Source of the DNA: Planctomycetales bacterium
GTDB lineage: Bacteria > Planctomycetota > Planctomycetia > Pirellulales > Pirellulaceae
Assembly (NCBI GenBank): GCA_020426845.1
Contig: JAGQPF010000321.1
Span: 1 to 51,091, forward strand
Reading direction: 5' to 3'
Length of the DNA: 51,091 nt
The notes beneath the pieces were generated by a model. It searched no databases and was not told the DNA's origin. It saw only the letters and a list, made by a program, of their open reading frames with translations. Positions within the stretch are counted from its first letter, which is position 1. The number at the start of each line of letters is the position of its first letter. Made by a program: the position numbers and the translations under genes. Shown one piece after another: positions 1-9,949 of this stretch.

Positions 1-2
1 GA

Positions 3-1370
3 TTGATCGGCGAGGGCGTGGCACAGACTTGCCAAGGCGTGAATCGGCGCGATGTGCTGCAAGTCGGCACGCTCGGCGCAGTTGGCTTGTCGCTGCCGGA
101 GTATCTGGCCGCGCGGGAAAGCGGCCAAGTGGATCCGCGGCACGACAACCGAGCCGCCATCATGATTTTCAACCTGGGCGCGCCGAGCCATATCGACACA
201 TTCGACATGAAGCCCGACGCGCCGGCCGAGGTGCGCGGGCCGTTCAAGCCGATCTCGACCGCCGTTGCCGACATGCAACTATCCGAGATCCTGCCTCGGC
301 ACGCCAAGATTGCCGACAAGTTCTCGCTTGTGCGATCCTGCTTTCACTCGGGCGCCGCCGTGCACGATGCCGGCTGGCAGATGATGCAGACGGGGCGGCT
401 GTTCACCGGCGGCATCAACTCACCGCATGTCGGCAGCGTCGTGGCCTACCTGCGTGGCCGCAAGACTGACTTGCCCCCGCATGTCGTGCTTCCCGAAACC
501 ATGGGCCGCGGCGGCGGCAATCTGCCCAATGGGCAGGCCGGCGGGTTCCTGGGCAAGGCTTACGATCCGTTCGCCCTGATGGCCGATCCCAGCAAAGCCA
601 ACTTCAAGGTGCCCGATCTGCTGCCGCCTCCCACGATCGGAGACGCGCGGCTCGATCGCCGCCGCAAGATGCGAAGCGTTGTTGACGAGACCGTCAAGAG
701 CTTCGAGGCGACCGAGAACGCGCAGATGCTCGACGACAACTTCCAAGCAGCCTACCGGCTGATGACCAGCGCCCAGGCTCGCGAGGCGTTCGATCTGACC
801 AAAGAGCCTCGCAAAGTGCGCGAGCGTTACGGCATCAATCGCTTCGGCCAATGCTGCCTGCTGGCGCGGCGACTGATCGTGTCGGGAGTGCGGTTTGTCA
901 CGATCAACACCTTCTTGACGGTGTTCAACGAAATCACTTGGGACATCCACGGCTCCAAGCCGTTCACCTCGATCGAGGGCATGCGCAACATCGTGGCGCC
1001 GATGTATGACCAGGCCTATAGCGCGTTGCTCGAGGACCTGGATCAACGCGGCATGCTCGACAGCACCCTGGTCTGCAACGTCGCCGAGTTTGGGCGCACG
1101 CCCCGCGTGAATCCGGCCGGCGGGCGCGACCACTGGCCACAATGCTTCACCTGCGGATTCGCCGGCGGCGGCGTCCAAGGCGGGCGAGTCATCGGCCGCA
1201 GCGATCCGATCGGCGGAGTCCCGGCCGAACGCCCGGCCGAGCCCGCCGCCATCGTGGGCACCATCTACCGCAGCTTGGGACTGAACCTCGAGCACCACTT
1301 GCCGGGCCCGGCTGGCCGGCCGTTCCCCCTGATCGATTTCGGCAAACGCGAGATTCACGAGCTGTTCTGA
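3..1370 (+). CDS. DUF1501 family exported protein, 5' end cut by window edge
   Basis: Protein of the DUF1501 (sulfatase-like fold) family that is greatly expanded in planctomycetes; its reaction is not known. Seen: a twin-arginine-like N-terminus (NRRDVLQVG) followed by a short hydrophobic stretch, then family blocks such as FNLGAPSHIDTFDMKP, the HSGAAVHDAGWQMMQTGR region and the C-terminal NVAEFGRTPRVN and GRDHWPQCFT blocks, ending in a stop at 1368-1370. The first in-window start is a TTG at base 3, but relatives carry a few more residues before this point, so the true start is probably just outside the window. About 455 residues are present, close to full length. The gene lies directly upstream of a cytochrome/DUF1549/DUF1553 gene, the usual partner of DUF1501 genes, and is likely co-transcribed with it. 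Confidence 0.9.
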   Translation: MIGEGVAQTCQGVNRRDVLQVGTLGAVGLSLPEYLAARESGQVDPRHDNRAAIMIFNLGAPSHIDTFDMKPDAPAEVRGPFKPISTAVADMQLSEILPRHAKIADKFSLVRSCFHSGAAVHDAGWQMMQTGRLFTGGINSPHVGSVVAYLRGRKTDLPPHVVLPETMGRGGGNLPNGQAGGFLGKAYDPFALMADPSKANFKVPDLLPPPTIGDARLDRRRKMRSVVDETVKSFEATENAQMLDDNFQAAYRLMTSAQAREAFDLTKEPRKVRERYGINRFGQCCLLARRLIVSGVRFVTINTFLTVFNEITWDIHGSKPFTSIEGMRNIVAPMYDQAYSALLEDLDQRGMLDSTLVCNVAEFGRTPRVNPAGGRDHWPQCFTCGFAGGGVQGGRVIGRSDPIGGVPAERPAEPAAIVGTIYRSLGLNLEHHLPGPAGRPFPLIDFGKREIHELF

Positions 1371-1461
1371 GCTCAACCGCTCTGCCCTGCACCGGGTCGC
1401 CAATCCCGATCGCCATCGAAAACCTCCGCCTAAAGCCTCCGCCCGAGCCTCCGACCGACCC

Positions 1462-3975
1462 ATGCGAGTTTGCCCGCACGTCCTTTGTCCTCGCCACCAT
1501 GCCACCTGGCTCGGCGCCGCGTTGCTCACGCTGGCTGTGCTGACACATGTCTGTCATGCGCAGGGAATCTCGATTCAGCCGACGACGTTAACCTTGTCCG
1601 GCCCCGAAGGCGGACGGCACGTGCTCGTGCTGCACCAGGATGCGAAAGGGCGCCTTGGCGCTCCGGCCGAAGCCACGGTGACATCCAGCAATCCTTGGAT
1701 CGCCGAGGTCGACGCCCGTGGCTGGCTCAAGCCCGTCGCCGATGGCGAGGTGACGTTGACCGCGAAGCTCGGCGATCACGAGGCCACCGCCACGGTCAAA
1801 GTGGTCGGCATGACGCAGCCGCAGCCGTGGAGCTTTCGCAATCACGTCGAGCCCGTGCTGGCGAAGTTGAGCTGCAACAGCGGCGCCTGCCACGGCGCCT
1901 TGGCGGGCAAAGGAGGATTCCGGCTGTCCCTGCGAGGATACGATCCGGACTCCGATCACTTCACCATCACGCGCCAGGCGCGGGGCCGGCGAGTGGAGTT
2001 GTCCGATCCCGGCCGCAGCCTCGTCTTGGCAAAGCCCACCGGAGCCATTCCCCACAAGGGAGGCGTGCGGTTCGACGTCGACTCGCTCGAGTATCGCGTG
2101 CTCAGCGAATGGATCGCACATGGGGCGCCGGGCCCGCGCGAGGATGACCCACGGCTGCAAAAACTGGAGGTGCTGCCCGCCAACTCCATGCTCGCCAAGG
2201 GCCAGCATCAACAGGTGCTCGTCCAAGCGCACTATAGCGACGGCCGAGTGGAAGACGTCACTCGCTGGGCCAAATTCGCCTCCGCCGACGAAACGGTTGC
2301 TCAAGTCGACCAACAAGGCAAGGTGCAGATCGTCGGCAACGGCGTCGGCGCCATCACGGCGTGGTACTCGAGCCAGATCGCGATCGCGCGAGTGACATCG
2401 CCTTACGGCAAGCCCCTGGAGGCGACCGCCTTTGGCGACCAGCCCCCGCGCAACTTCATCGATCAGCAAGTCAATGCCAAGCTCGCCGAGCTCGGCCTGC
2501 CGCCATCCCCGCTCTGCAACGACGCGGAGTTCATTCGCCGCGCCTATATCGACACGCTTGGCGTGCTGCCCACGGCCGAGGAGACGCAAGCCTTTCTCGC
2601 CCAGACCGAGCCGTCGCTGGCGAAGCGCGATCAACTGATCGACCGGCTGCTGGCGCGGCCCGAGTTTGTCGACTATTGGACGTACCGCTGGTCCGACTTG
2701 CTGCTGATCAACGGCACGCGGCTTCGCCCCGTGGGCGTCAAGTCTTTCTATCAGTGGATCCGCGGGCATGTGGAGGCGAACACACCGTGGGACCGTTTCG
2801 TGCGTGAACTGATCACCGCCCAGGGGCGCACGGACATCAACGGCGCCACCAATTTTTATGCGCTGCATCAAGACCCCGAGTCGATCACGGAGAACGTCAG
2901 CCAGGCTTTTCTGGGCCTTTCCATCGGTTGTGCCAAATGCCACAACCACCCATTGGAGAAGTGGACCAACAATCAGTACTACGCGATGGCCAACATGTTC
3001 GCCCGCGTGCGAGGCAAAGGTTGGGGCGGCGACAGCCGCAGCGGCGATGGCATCCGCACCGTTTACGTCGAGTCCAAGGGCGACCTGATCCAGCCGTTGA
3101 CCGGCAAGCCGCAGCCACCCAGTCCGCTTGACGGCAATGCGCTCGAGTTCGAGGCCCCCGTCGATCGTCGCGTCGCGTTGTCCGAGTGGCTGACGTCGCC
3201 CGACAACCCCTATTTCGCCCGCTCGATCGCCAACCGCGTCTGGGCGAACTTCTTCGGCGTCGGTCTCGTCGAGTCGGTCGACGACATGCGCGACTCCAAC
3301 CCCGCCTCCAACGAGGAGCTGCTGTCGGCCGCCGCGTCGCATGTGGTCGAGAGTGGATTTGATCTGAAGTCCCTGATGCGCGAGATCCTGCGTTCCAACG
3401 CCTACCAGCGCTCCAGTATGCCGCTCGCGGGCAATCGCGAGGAGCACCGCTTCTACTCTCGCTATTACCCGAGACGGCTGATGGCCGAGGTGCTGCTCGA
3501 CGCGATTTCACAAGTCACCGATGCGCCGTCGGTGTTCGACGAGATTGCCTTTCCGGGCGCCGACCGCAACAAAACGGACTTCTATCCCAAGGGCACCCGC
3601 GCCGTGCAGCTGTACGACTCCGCGGTGGCGTCCTACTTCCTCAAGACGTTCGGCCGCAACACTCGCGAAATCACTTGCGAATGCGAGCGTTCCGACGAGG
3701 CCAGCATGGTGCAGGTGCTGCATCTGTCCAACGGCGACACGCTCAACGAAAAACTCGCCGCCAAGGAAGGACGCGTGCAACGGCTGTTCGACGCCAATGC
3801 CGACGGCGCCGCGATCCTGAATGAACTCTTTCATGCGGCGCTGTCGCGGTCCCCCACCGACGAAGAGACTCGGGAGTTGGTGAAGCTGTACGAAGCGTCG
3901 GACGACCGCCGAGCTGCTCTGGAAGATCTGTTTTGGAGCGTTATGACCAGCCGCGAGTTTCTCTTCAATCATTGA
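1462..3975 (+). CDS. Exported Big2 + cytochrome-like + DUF1549/DUF1553 protein
   Basis: An 837-residue planctomycete-type secreted protein. Seen: signal peptide (hydrophobic residues about 16-30, cleavage near VCHAQ), an Ig-like Big2 domain (about 35-115), a cytochrome-like segment with the heme motif CNSGACH (CX4CH, not the usual CXXCH), a second Ig-like stretch (about 235-315), DUF1549 from FIDQQVNAKLAELGL with an internal CXXCH (CAKCH), and DUF1553 at the C-terminus (ALSEWLTSPDNPYFARSIANRVW). Known: DUF1549 and DUF1553 nearly always occur together, next to DUF1501 genes, mainly in Planctomycetes and Verrucomicrobia; function unknown. Inferred: a periplasmic heme protein. The start at 1462 places the signal peptide at the N-terminus. 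The gap to the upstream DUF1501 gene is 91 bases. Confidence 0.9.
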   Translation: MRVCPHVLCPRHHATWLGAALLTLAVLTHVCHAQGISIQPTTLTLSGPEGGRHVLVLHQDAKGRLGAPAEATVTSSNPWIAEVDARGWLKPVADGEVTLTAKLGDHEATATVKVVGMTQPQPWSFRNHVEPVLAKLSCNSGACHGALAGKGGFRLSLRGYDPDSDHFTITRQARGRRVELSDPGRSLVLAKPTGAIPHKGGVRFDVDSLEYRVLSEWIAHGAPGPREDDPRLQKLEVLPANSMLAKGQHQQVLVQAHYSDGRVEDVTRWAKFASADETVAQVDQQGKVQIVGNGVGAITAWYSSQIAIARVTSPYGKPLEATAFGDQPPRNFIDQQVNAKLAELGLPPSPLCNDAEFIRRAYIDTLGVLPTAEETQAFLAQTEPSLAKRDQLIDRLLARPEFVDYWTYRWSDLLLINGTRLRPVGVKSFYQWIRGHVEANTPWDRFVRELITAQGRTDINGATNFYALHQDPESITENVSQAFLGLSIGCAKCHNHPLEKWTNNQYYAMANMFARVRGKGWGGDSRSGDGIRTVYVESKGDLIQPLTGKPQPPSPLDGNALEFEAPVDRRVALSEWLTSPDNPYFARSIANRVWANFFGVGLVESVDDMRDSNPASNEELLSAAASHVVESGFDLKSLMREILRSNAYQRSSMPLAGNREEHRFYSRYYPRRLMAEVLLDAISQVTDAPSVFDEIAFPGADRNKTDFYPKGTRAVQLYDSAVASYFLKTFGRNTREITCECERSDEASMVQVLHLSNGDTLNEKLAAKEGRVQRLFDANADGAAILNELFHAALSRSPTDEETRELVKLYEASDDRRAALEDLFWSVMTSREFLFNH

Positions 3976-3998
3976 CCACGCGCAAACACTCGAACGCC

Positions 3999-6863
3999 AT
4001 GCATATGCGATTCACGCAGTTCACGCAGTTCACGCGGCGCCGCGGCGCAACCTTCACGCTACTGACGCTGTTCGCGCTGATGGCCTGGACTGCCGTCGGC
4101 CGGGCCGCCGAAACGGATCCCGCCGAAGCCGTCGACTACCAACGGCAAGTGGCGCCATTGCTGCAAAAATACTGTGCGGGCTGTCATAACGCGGCCGATC
4201 GCGAAGGCGGCCTGTCGTTGCAAACATTTGCTGCGCTGCAGCGCGGCGGCGAGCATGGAGCCGTCCTGGTTCCCGGCAATCCGGACGCCAGTCGGCTTAC
4301 GCGGCTTTTGCGAGGAATGGATGAGCCATTGATGCCGCCGGAGGACAGCCCGCAGCCGACTGCCGAGGAATCGGCATTGTTGGTTCGTTGGATCGAGCAG
4401 GGCGCGCGGGGGCCAGCTGGCGCCGAGCCGGCCTTCGCGCTGCGAACGCCCAAGATCAAGCCGATGGCAAAGTTCGACAAGCCAATCACCGCGCTTGATT
4501 GGGCGGCCAACGGTCTCATCGCCATGGGGTCCTTCGGGCGTGTCGAGCTGCGCTCCGACCAATTCAATGTGGCGATTCCGTTGGGCAATCCCGAGGGCAA
4601 GGTGGCTTGTGTTCGTTTCTCGAAGGACGGCAGCAAACTGGTCACCACCTCGGGCGCTACGGGCCTAACGGGCTGGGCCGGCGTCTGGGACACCCGGACC
4701 GGGAAGCTCTTGCACAGCTTCCGAGGCCACCACGACTCGATACACGTCGCAACCCTTAGCCCCGATGGCAAGCTGCTGGCGACCGGCAGCTACGATCGCA
4801 AAATCATTCTCTGGGATGTCGCCACGCAAGCTCCGCTGCGGGAACTCACCGGACATAACGGCGCCGTTTATGACCTCGACTTCAGCCCGGATGGCGCTTC
4901 GCTGGCCAGTGCCTCCGCGGACGACACGATCAAAGTTTGGCGCGTCTCCGACGGCCTGCGGTTGGACACGCTCAGCCAGCCGTTGAAAGAGCAGTACACG
5001 GTTCGCTTCAGTCCGGACGGCGACCAGATCGTGGCGGGAGGCGCCGACAATCGCATTCGCGTCTGGCAATTCGTCTCTCGAGATGCTCAACGGATTAATC
5101 CGCTATTGCACGCGAGGTTTGCCCACGAGGGCGCTGTCAGCCATCTCCGTTTCCTTCATGGCGGGCGGTTGCTGCTCTCGGTCGCCGAGGACCGCACGCT
5201 CAAACTGTGGGACACGTCCGACTACTCGCAAGTGCATCTATTCCCTGCACAACCGGATGTGGTCAGCGCCGTGGCGGTCTCCCCGTTCGAGGGCGACCGG
5301 CACTTGCTGGTGGGCCGAATGGATGGCGCCTTTGAGCAGCTGGAGCTTCCCGAGCTCCGCGACATCGCGTCGCGCGGCGGATCGACACCGGGGTCGGTTC
5401 AGGCGGTTGAGCCGGAAGTCGCGGCTGGTCCGGCGGCTGAATTGCAGGCACAGGACGAGCGCGAGCCGAACAACACTCTGGCGGAAGCGCAATCATTGCA
5501 ACTGCCAGCCGTTGTCAAGGGCGTGATCGCGGCTGCCAAGTCGCAGGAAGCAGGGGCCAGCGACGAAGACTTGTTTCGGTTTCACGCCAACGCCGGCCAG
5601 AGCGTCGTGATGGAGATCAGTGCAGCGCGGAACATGTCACAGCTCGACAGCCGCATCGAGGTGCTTGACGGCAACGGAGTGCCCGTGCAACGAGCGCTGC
5701 TGCAAGCGCTTCGCGACTCGTACTTCACCTTCCGCGGCAAGGACTCCACAACCAGCGGCGACTTTCGCGTCCACAACTGGGAGGAGATGGAGCTCAACGA
5801 GTTTCTCTACTGCAACGGAGAGGTGGTGAAGCTTTGGCACTACCCGCGCGGTCCCGACTCCGGGTTCCTGGTCTATCCCGGTGAAGGCAATCGGCACACG
5901 TACTTCGGCACCTCCGCGATGGCACACGCCTTGCACGAGCCGTGTTACATCGTCCGGCCGTTGCCGGTCGGCGCCGCTCCGTTGCCCAACGGACTGCCGC
6001 TATTCCCTGTTTACTTCGAGAATGACGACGATCCGCTGCGCGAATGGGGCAGTGACTCGCGGCTCACGTTCGTGGCGCCGGCGGACGGCGACTACTTCGT
6101 GCGCGTCACCGATATTCGAGGCGAGCAAGGCGAGAAGTATCACTACGAGCTCACCGTGCGATCTCCTCAGCCCGGATTCGAAGTCAGCCTGGCCGGCGCC
6201 AATCCTACGATCAACGTCGGCAGCGGCAAAGAGTTTACTTTGAACCTGAAGCGAATTGACGGCTTCGACGGCCCCGTCGAGGTCACGCTGACAGGCCTGC
6301 CCGATGGCATTCAATCTTCCTCACCGATCACCATCGAAGCGGGCCAATTCAATGCCCGCGGCGTCATTCGCGCCGATTCCGACGCGAAACAACCCACCGA
6401 CGAGCAACTGAAGCAAGTGCGAGTCATTGCTCGCGCTACCATTCATGGGCAGACCGTCGAGCGAGAAGTGAATTCGATCGGCGCCATTAAAGTTGCCGAG
6501 CGGCCCAAGATCCTGGTGCGAATTGTCCGTTCGGGCGAGAACTCGACGGCTGCTGACGGCCCCGTGGAACTAACCATTGCGCCGGGCGAGACGATCACTG
6601 CCGAAGTGGTGGCGGAACGGCTTGGCTACGACGGACGAATCTCACTGGGAAGCCACGACGCCGGCCGCAACTTGCCGCATGGTGTGTTTGTCGACAACAT
6701 CGGCCTGAACGGCCTGATGATTGTGGAGGGGCAGACTCGCCGCGAGTTCTTTATCACCGCCGCGCCGTTCGTGCCGGAGCAGACTCGCACGTTTTTCCTC
6801 CGCACCGGCGAGGAAGGAAATCAGACGACGCAACCGGTGCTGCTGCACGTCCGCCGCAAGTGA
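3999..6863 (+). CDS. Exported cytochrome c / WD40 repeat / PPC-domain protein
   Basis: A 954-residue multidomain protein. Seen: signal peptide (TM about 18-36, ending VGRAAE), planctomycete cytochrome module with CAGCH at residues 59-63, then about six WD40 blades (around 160-460, with blade ends such as LWDVATQA, VWRVSDG, VWQFVSRD and LWDTSDYS), then a bacterial pre-peptidase C-terminal (PPC-like) region starting at EREPNNTLAEAQSLQ, and further beta-rich Ig-like segments. Start: ATG 3999 (alternative 4005) lies just after the upstream stop and begins the signal peptide; reading further upstream would overlap the previous gene. A 9-bp unit (TTCACGCAG) is tandemly repeated right after the start and encodes FTQFTQFT. 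Inferred: periplasmic or surface electron-transfer scaffold working with the preceding DUF1549/DUF1553 protein. Confidence 0.88.
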   Translation: MHMRFTQFTQFTRRRGATFTLLTLFALMAWTAVGRAAETDPAEAVDYQRQVAPLLQKYCAGCHNAADREGGLSLQTFAALQRGGEHGAVLVPGNPDASRLTRLLRGMDEPLMPPEDSPQPTAEESALLVRWIEQGARGPAGAEPAFALRTPKIKPMAKFDKPITALDWAANGLIAMGSFGRVELRSDQFNVAIPLGNPEGKVACVRFSKDGSKLVTTSGATGLTGWAGVWDTRTGKLLHSFRGHHDSIHVATLSPDGKLLATGSYDRKIILWDVATQAPLRELTGHNGAVYDLDFSPDGASLASASADDTIKVWRVSDGLRLDTLSQPLKEQYTVRFSPDGDQIVAGGADNRIRVWQFVSRDAQRINPLLHARFAHEGAVSHLRFLHGGRLLLSVAEDRTLKLWDTSDYSQVHLFPAQPDVVSAVAVSPFEGDRHLLVGRMDGAFEQLELPELRDIASRGGSTPGSVQAVEPEVAAGPAAELQAQDEREPNNTLAEAQSLQLPAVVKGVIAAAKSQEAGASDEDLFRFHANAGQSVVMEISAARNMSQLDSRIEVLDGNGVPVQRALLQALRDSYFTFRGKDSTTSGDFRVHNWEEMELNEFLYCNGEVVKLWHYPRGPDSGFLVYPGEGNRHTYFGTSAMAHALHEPCYIVRPLPVGAAPLPNGLPLFPVYFENDDDPLREWGSDSRLTFVAPADGDYFVRVTDIRGEQGEKYHYELTVRSPQPGFEVSLAGANPTINVGSGKEFTLNLKRIDGFDGPVEVTLTGLPDGIQSSSPITIEAGQFNARGVIRADSDAKQPTDEQLKQVRVIARATIHGQTVEREVNSIGAIKVAERPKILVRIVRSGENSTAADGPVELTIAPGETITAEVVAERLGYDGRISLGSHDAGRNLPHGVFVDNIGLNGLMIVEGQTRREFFITAAPFVPEQTRTFFLRTGEEGNQTTQPVLLHVRRK

Positions 6864-6866
6864 CCG

Positions 6867-7769
6867 ATGGCCAACTTGAAGACAAATATTTTGGGGCGCA
6901 CCGGCCTGGCGGTCACGCAGCTCGGCTATGGCAGCATGGGGCTGCGCGGCCCGCGCACGTGGGGCGTTCGCGTGGTGGAGGAGGCCGAAGCGGAGCGCGT
7001 GCTCCACGCGGTGCTCGACGCCGGCATCAACTTCATCGACACCGCCCCCGATTACGGCATCAGCGAGGAGCGGATCGGGCGATCCCTGGGCTCCCGCCGC
7101 GGCGAGTTTTTCCTCGCAACCAAATGTGGCTGCGCATACATTCAGCACGACGACCATCTCGAGGTGCGTCACGAGTGGAAGCCTGAAGTCGTGCGTCGCA
7201 ACATCGACGCCAGCCTCCGCAGGATGCGAACCGACTATGTCGACTTGCTGCAATTCCACGGGGGCGATGCCGAGACGTTGCGAACCTCGGGGCTGATCGA
7301 TCTGCTTCTTGATCTGCGCGAGCGGGGATTGACGCGGTTCATTGGCGTCTCGACCAAGCTGCCCGACTTGCCAGCCCTGATCGATCTGAACGTGTTCGAC
7401 ACGTTTCAGATCCCCTTCAGCTGCCTTGCCCCGGAGCACGACGAGTGGCTTAGTCGCGCGGCCGCCAGCGGGGCCGGCATCATTGTCCGAGGCGGGGTCG
7501 CCCAAGGCGGCCCGGATGCGGAGATTCAGCGCACGCAGCTGAACGAGGTTTGGGAGCGAGCGGGGCTCGAAGAGCTGCTGCCGGGCGGGATGACGCGCGC
7601 CGCGCTGATTCTGCGGCACACGTTATCCCATCCGGCTTGCCACACCACCATTGTTGGCACTTGCAATCTCTTGCACCTTGCCGAGAATCTCGCCAGCTGC
7701 GAGGCGGGAGCGTTGCCAGCGGAGCTTTGTGACGAGATTCGGCGCCGCGTGGCCGCCGTTAGCGGTTGA
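6867..7769 (+). CDS. Aldo/keto reductase
   Basis: NAD(P)H-dependent oxidoreductase of the aldo/keto reductase superfamily, 300 residues, no signal peptide, so cytoplasmic. Seen: N-terminal LGRTGLAVTQLGYGSMGLRG; the catalytic Asp and Tyr in FIDTAPDYGISEERIG; Lys in FFLATKCG; His in DLLQFHGGD, giving a complete D-Y-K-H tetrad; and a C-terminal TIVGTCNLLHLAENL segment as in cofactor-binding tails. The start codon lies 3 bases after the stop of the cytochrome-WD40 gene, so the two are almost certainly in one operon. The substrate cannot be predicted. Its 3' end overlaps the convergent gene on the other strand by 11 bases. Confidence 0.92.
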   Translation: MANLKTNILGRTGLAVTQLGYGSMGLRGPRTWGVRVVEEAEAERVLHAVLDAGINFIDTAPDYGISEERIGRSLGSRRGEFFLATKCGCAYIQHDDHLEVRHEWKPEVVRRNIDASLRRMRTDYVDLLQFHGGDAETLRTSGLIDLLLDLRERGLTRFIGVSTKLPDLPALIDLNVFDTFQIPFSCLAPEHDEWLSRAAASGAGIIVRGGVAQGGPDAEIQRTQLNEVWERAGLEELLPGGMTRAALILRHTLSHPACHTTIVGTCNLLHLAENLASCEAGALPAELCDEIRRRVAAVSG

Positions 7770-9366
7770 CCAACAGACGATACTCGTACTTCAACTCCCG
7801 AGTCTCGCCCGGCTTTAAGGTCAGCGACCAAACCAATTCATGGCGGCGGTTGATGGAGTACGCGCCCTCTTCGCGCCGAACGGTTTTGGGATCGCCATCG
7901 GCCCGCACCAAATCGCCGGAGAACTGCCGCCGCACGAGCATCTCCACCGGCTCGGCGCGATGGTTGCTGACGGTCACGCTGCCGTCGACCTTGACTCGCC
8001 CGTAGGCGCGATTGGCAATGTAGACAATGTCGCGTGATTCGCCCTGTTGCTCGTTTTCGACAGAGACGGTGCGAATGCTGAGCGCCTTGGTGACCTTGAG
8101 CGTGGTCTGCTCGCCACGATTCACCCAGTAGCTGATGGTCTGCCCGTTGAAGCGGCCGTCCGCCGTGATGGTGGCTGGGCCCGTCGTCATCGGCAACGGC
8201 AGCGGATTGCGGAATTCCAGCGCGTCCCAAGGATCGCCGACGGACTCCTCATTGTTTGAGTTGCCGCGCGAGTCAGCTCGATTGCCATATGCATCGTGCG
8301 TGTCGGGCACGGTCCACTCGACGATCCGGCGATAGGCTGCCTCGGCGGCGGCCACTTGCAATTGGAACGCCTCTTCCTTGGCCAGCGAGCGGCGGCCGAT
8401 CGACTCATAGTGCAAATCGACGCCATCGCCCGCCGGAATCGCAGACAGATCCATGTCACCGGACGGCGCGCGCTGGTTGAACGCGACTTGCTGCATCGCG
8501 ATATTGTTGCCGAGCACATGCGAGAAGTTGGACGGTCCCTGGTTCAGCTGGGAGAAGAATTGGCTCCACGTCGAGCCGGGCGCCAGTGGCGAGGTGACAT
8601 GGCGAAAGCGGATATTGGGGAATCCTGAAATCAGCTGCATTTCGGCGTCGCGCACGTCGGCCAGTTCGTTGCGAATCAAGGCGGTCTGGCTGATCCTAAG
8701 CCGTTGTTTGTCGAGCAAATCCACGTGATAGGTCGGCGCCCATGACAGCCCCGTGGTCAGGTAGCGGATCCGCACTTCCCGGCCTTTGGCTTGCTCGCCC
8801 ACTTCGAGCAGCAGCACGGACTGGCGTTCGGTGGCTGGCTTGGCCTTCCCCGTCGCCTGCATGTAGGCGATTCGTGCGGTGTCAACCAACGACTCGCCCT
8901 GCTCGGTTTCCAACACAAGGAAGCGGGCGTTCCCACGGGGCGAATAGCGGCTGACTCGCACGGCGGGGTTTGCCTCCGGCTCGGCGTTCTCCTCCCGAGC
9001 GAAGTCTCGGACAACTCCGCTGATTGGCGTCGGCACGTCTTGCAGGTGGATGGTCACGCGACGTCCCGCGTAATCACGTTGCAGGTCGCTCGGGCTCGCC
9101 GGCCCAGCCTCTCGTTCCCGCACGGCAACGCGGGCAACCAGGCTGCGATCGCCTTCGATCCACATGGTGCCATGAATCGGACGAGGGGCCTCATCCAGCT
9201 GGTAGACCCCCGCCGCCACGGGCGTCGCCCGTCGTTCGACGAGCGCCAGGCCGTTTTTGAACAGCGAGACCGCCGCGATACGGCTCGGCAACACCGGCTC
9301 ATTCGCCACAAGCGGCCCCGCAAGCGGCAGAACCAAGACACAGCATAGGAAGCGTCGGCAAAACAT
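7759..9366 (-). CDS. Exported DUF4139-like domain protein
   Basis: A 535-residue protein with a clear signal peptide (MFCRRFLCCVLVLPLAG, cleavage near LVANE). The mature part opens with IAAVSLFKNGLALVERR, which resembles the DUF4140/DUF4139 family, continues with a beta-rich region (VSRYSPRGNARFLVLETEQG; RIRYLTTGLSWAPTYHVDLL) and ends with a family-like LTLKPGETRELKYEYRLLV. Start: ATG at 9366 begins the signal peptide and is preceded by a GAGG about 10 bases upstream; longer reading frames add only non-signal residues. The function of DUF4139 proteins is unknown; an extracytoplasmic location is inferred. The gene is convergent with, and slightly overlaps, the aldo/keto reductase gene. Confidence 0.72.
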   Translation of the reverse strand: MFCRRFLCCVLVLPLAGPLVANEPVLPSRIAAVSLFKNGLALVERRATPVAAGVYQLDEAPRPIHGTMWIEGDRSLVARVAVREREAGPASPSDLQRDYAGRRVTIHLQDVPTPISGVVRDFAREENAEPEANPAVRVSRYSPRGNARFLVLETEQGESLVDTARIAYMQATGKAKPATERQSVLLLEVGEQAKGREVRIRYLTTGLSWAPTYHVDLLDKQRLRISQTALIRNELADVRDAEMQLISGFPNIRFRHVTSPLAPGSTWSQFFSQLNQGPSNFSHVLGNNIAMQQVAFNQRAPSGDMDLSAIPAGDGVDLHYESIGRRSLAKEEAFQLQVAAAEAAYRRIVEWTVPDTHDAYGNRADSRGNSNNEESVGDPWDALEFRNPLPLPMTTGPATITADGRFNGQTISYWVNRGEQTTLKVTKALSIRTVSVENEQQGESRDIVYIANRAYGRVKVDGSVTVSNHRAEPVEMLVRRQFSGDLVRADGDPKTVRREEGAYSINRRHELVWSLTLKPGETRELKYEYRLLVNR

Positions 9367-9560
9367 GGAGCAATCCTCGAGACCCAATTCATACAAACAA
9401 CCAAGCGATTTCGCCAATTATAGACTCTCGATCGCAGCTCCCACGCAACGCGTTCGTAACATAGGTGCGTCGATGGCGCGAGGACCGTCGGGCGCAGGGC
9501 CAGTCCGATGGCCCGGGGACAGACACGGCTACTCACTGGCCAACTGGGCACTGATGGCGC

Positions 9561-9742
9561 GGGGACAGACACGGCTACTCACTGGCCAACTGGGGGCTCG
9601 GTTCCGATTGAAGCATAAGACCATTGCTCATGGGGAGAACAAGTCCGATGGCGCGGGGACAGACACGACTACTCACTGGCCAACTGGGGGCTCGGTTCCG
9701 ATCGAAGCATAAGACCTTAGCTCATGGGGAGAACAAATCGCT
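9561..9742 (+). repeat. 94-bp direct repeat, two copies plus a partial one
   Basis: Units starting at 9561 and 9655 share the 12-mer, then CTACTCACTGGCCAACTGGG, then GGCTCGGTTCCGAT, GAAGCATAAGACC and GCTCATGGGGAGAACAA, with a few substitutions. A shorter 46-bp version starts at 9515. The tail segment GCTCATGGGGAGAACA recurs once more near 10083. This indicates local duplication or slippage within the array. Confidence 0.85.
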
Positions 9743-9949
9743 CCGCTGCACTGGAACAGACGACCGGCTCGCTCAAATTGTTGTGGACAGGGGCACGTTG
9801 GGGACCGCCCGCTGCATTGCGTACTGCCCTCCCGCGTTGGGGACAGACACTGCCGTCCTACCTGAAGACATTCAGCGACGCCGACTCAAGTCAGGCAAGT
9901 CGCTGCCCTGCTACCTTGGAGACCGCCCGCTGCGTTGGAGCCCCTCGAC

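Noticed and set aside
1588..3447. 619-codon open frame on the minus strand
   Set aside because: Antisense shadow of the DUF1549/DUF1553 gene with no recognisable protein.
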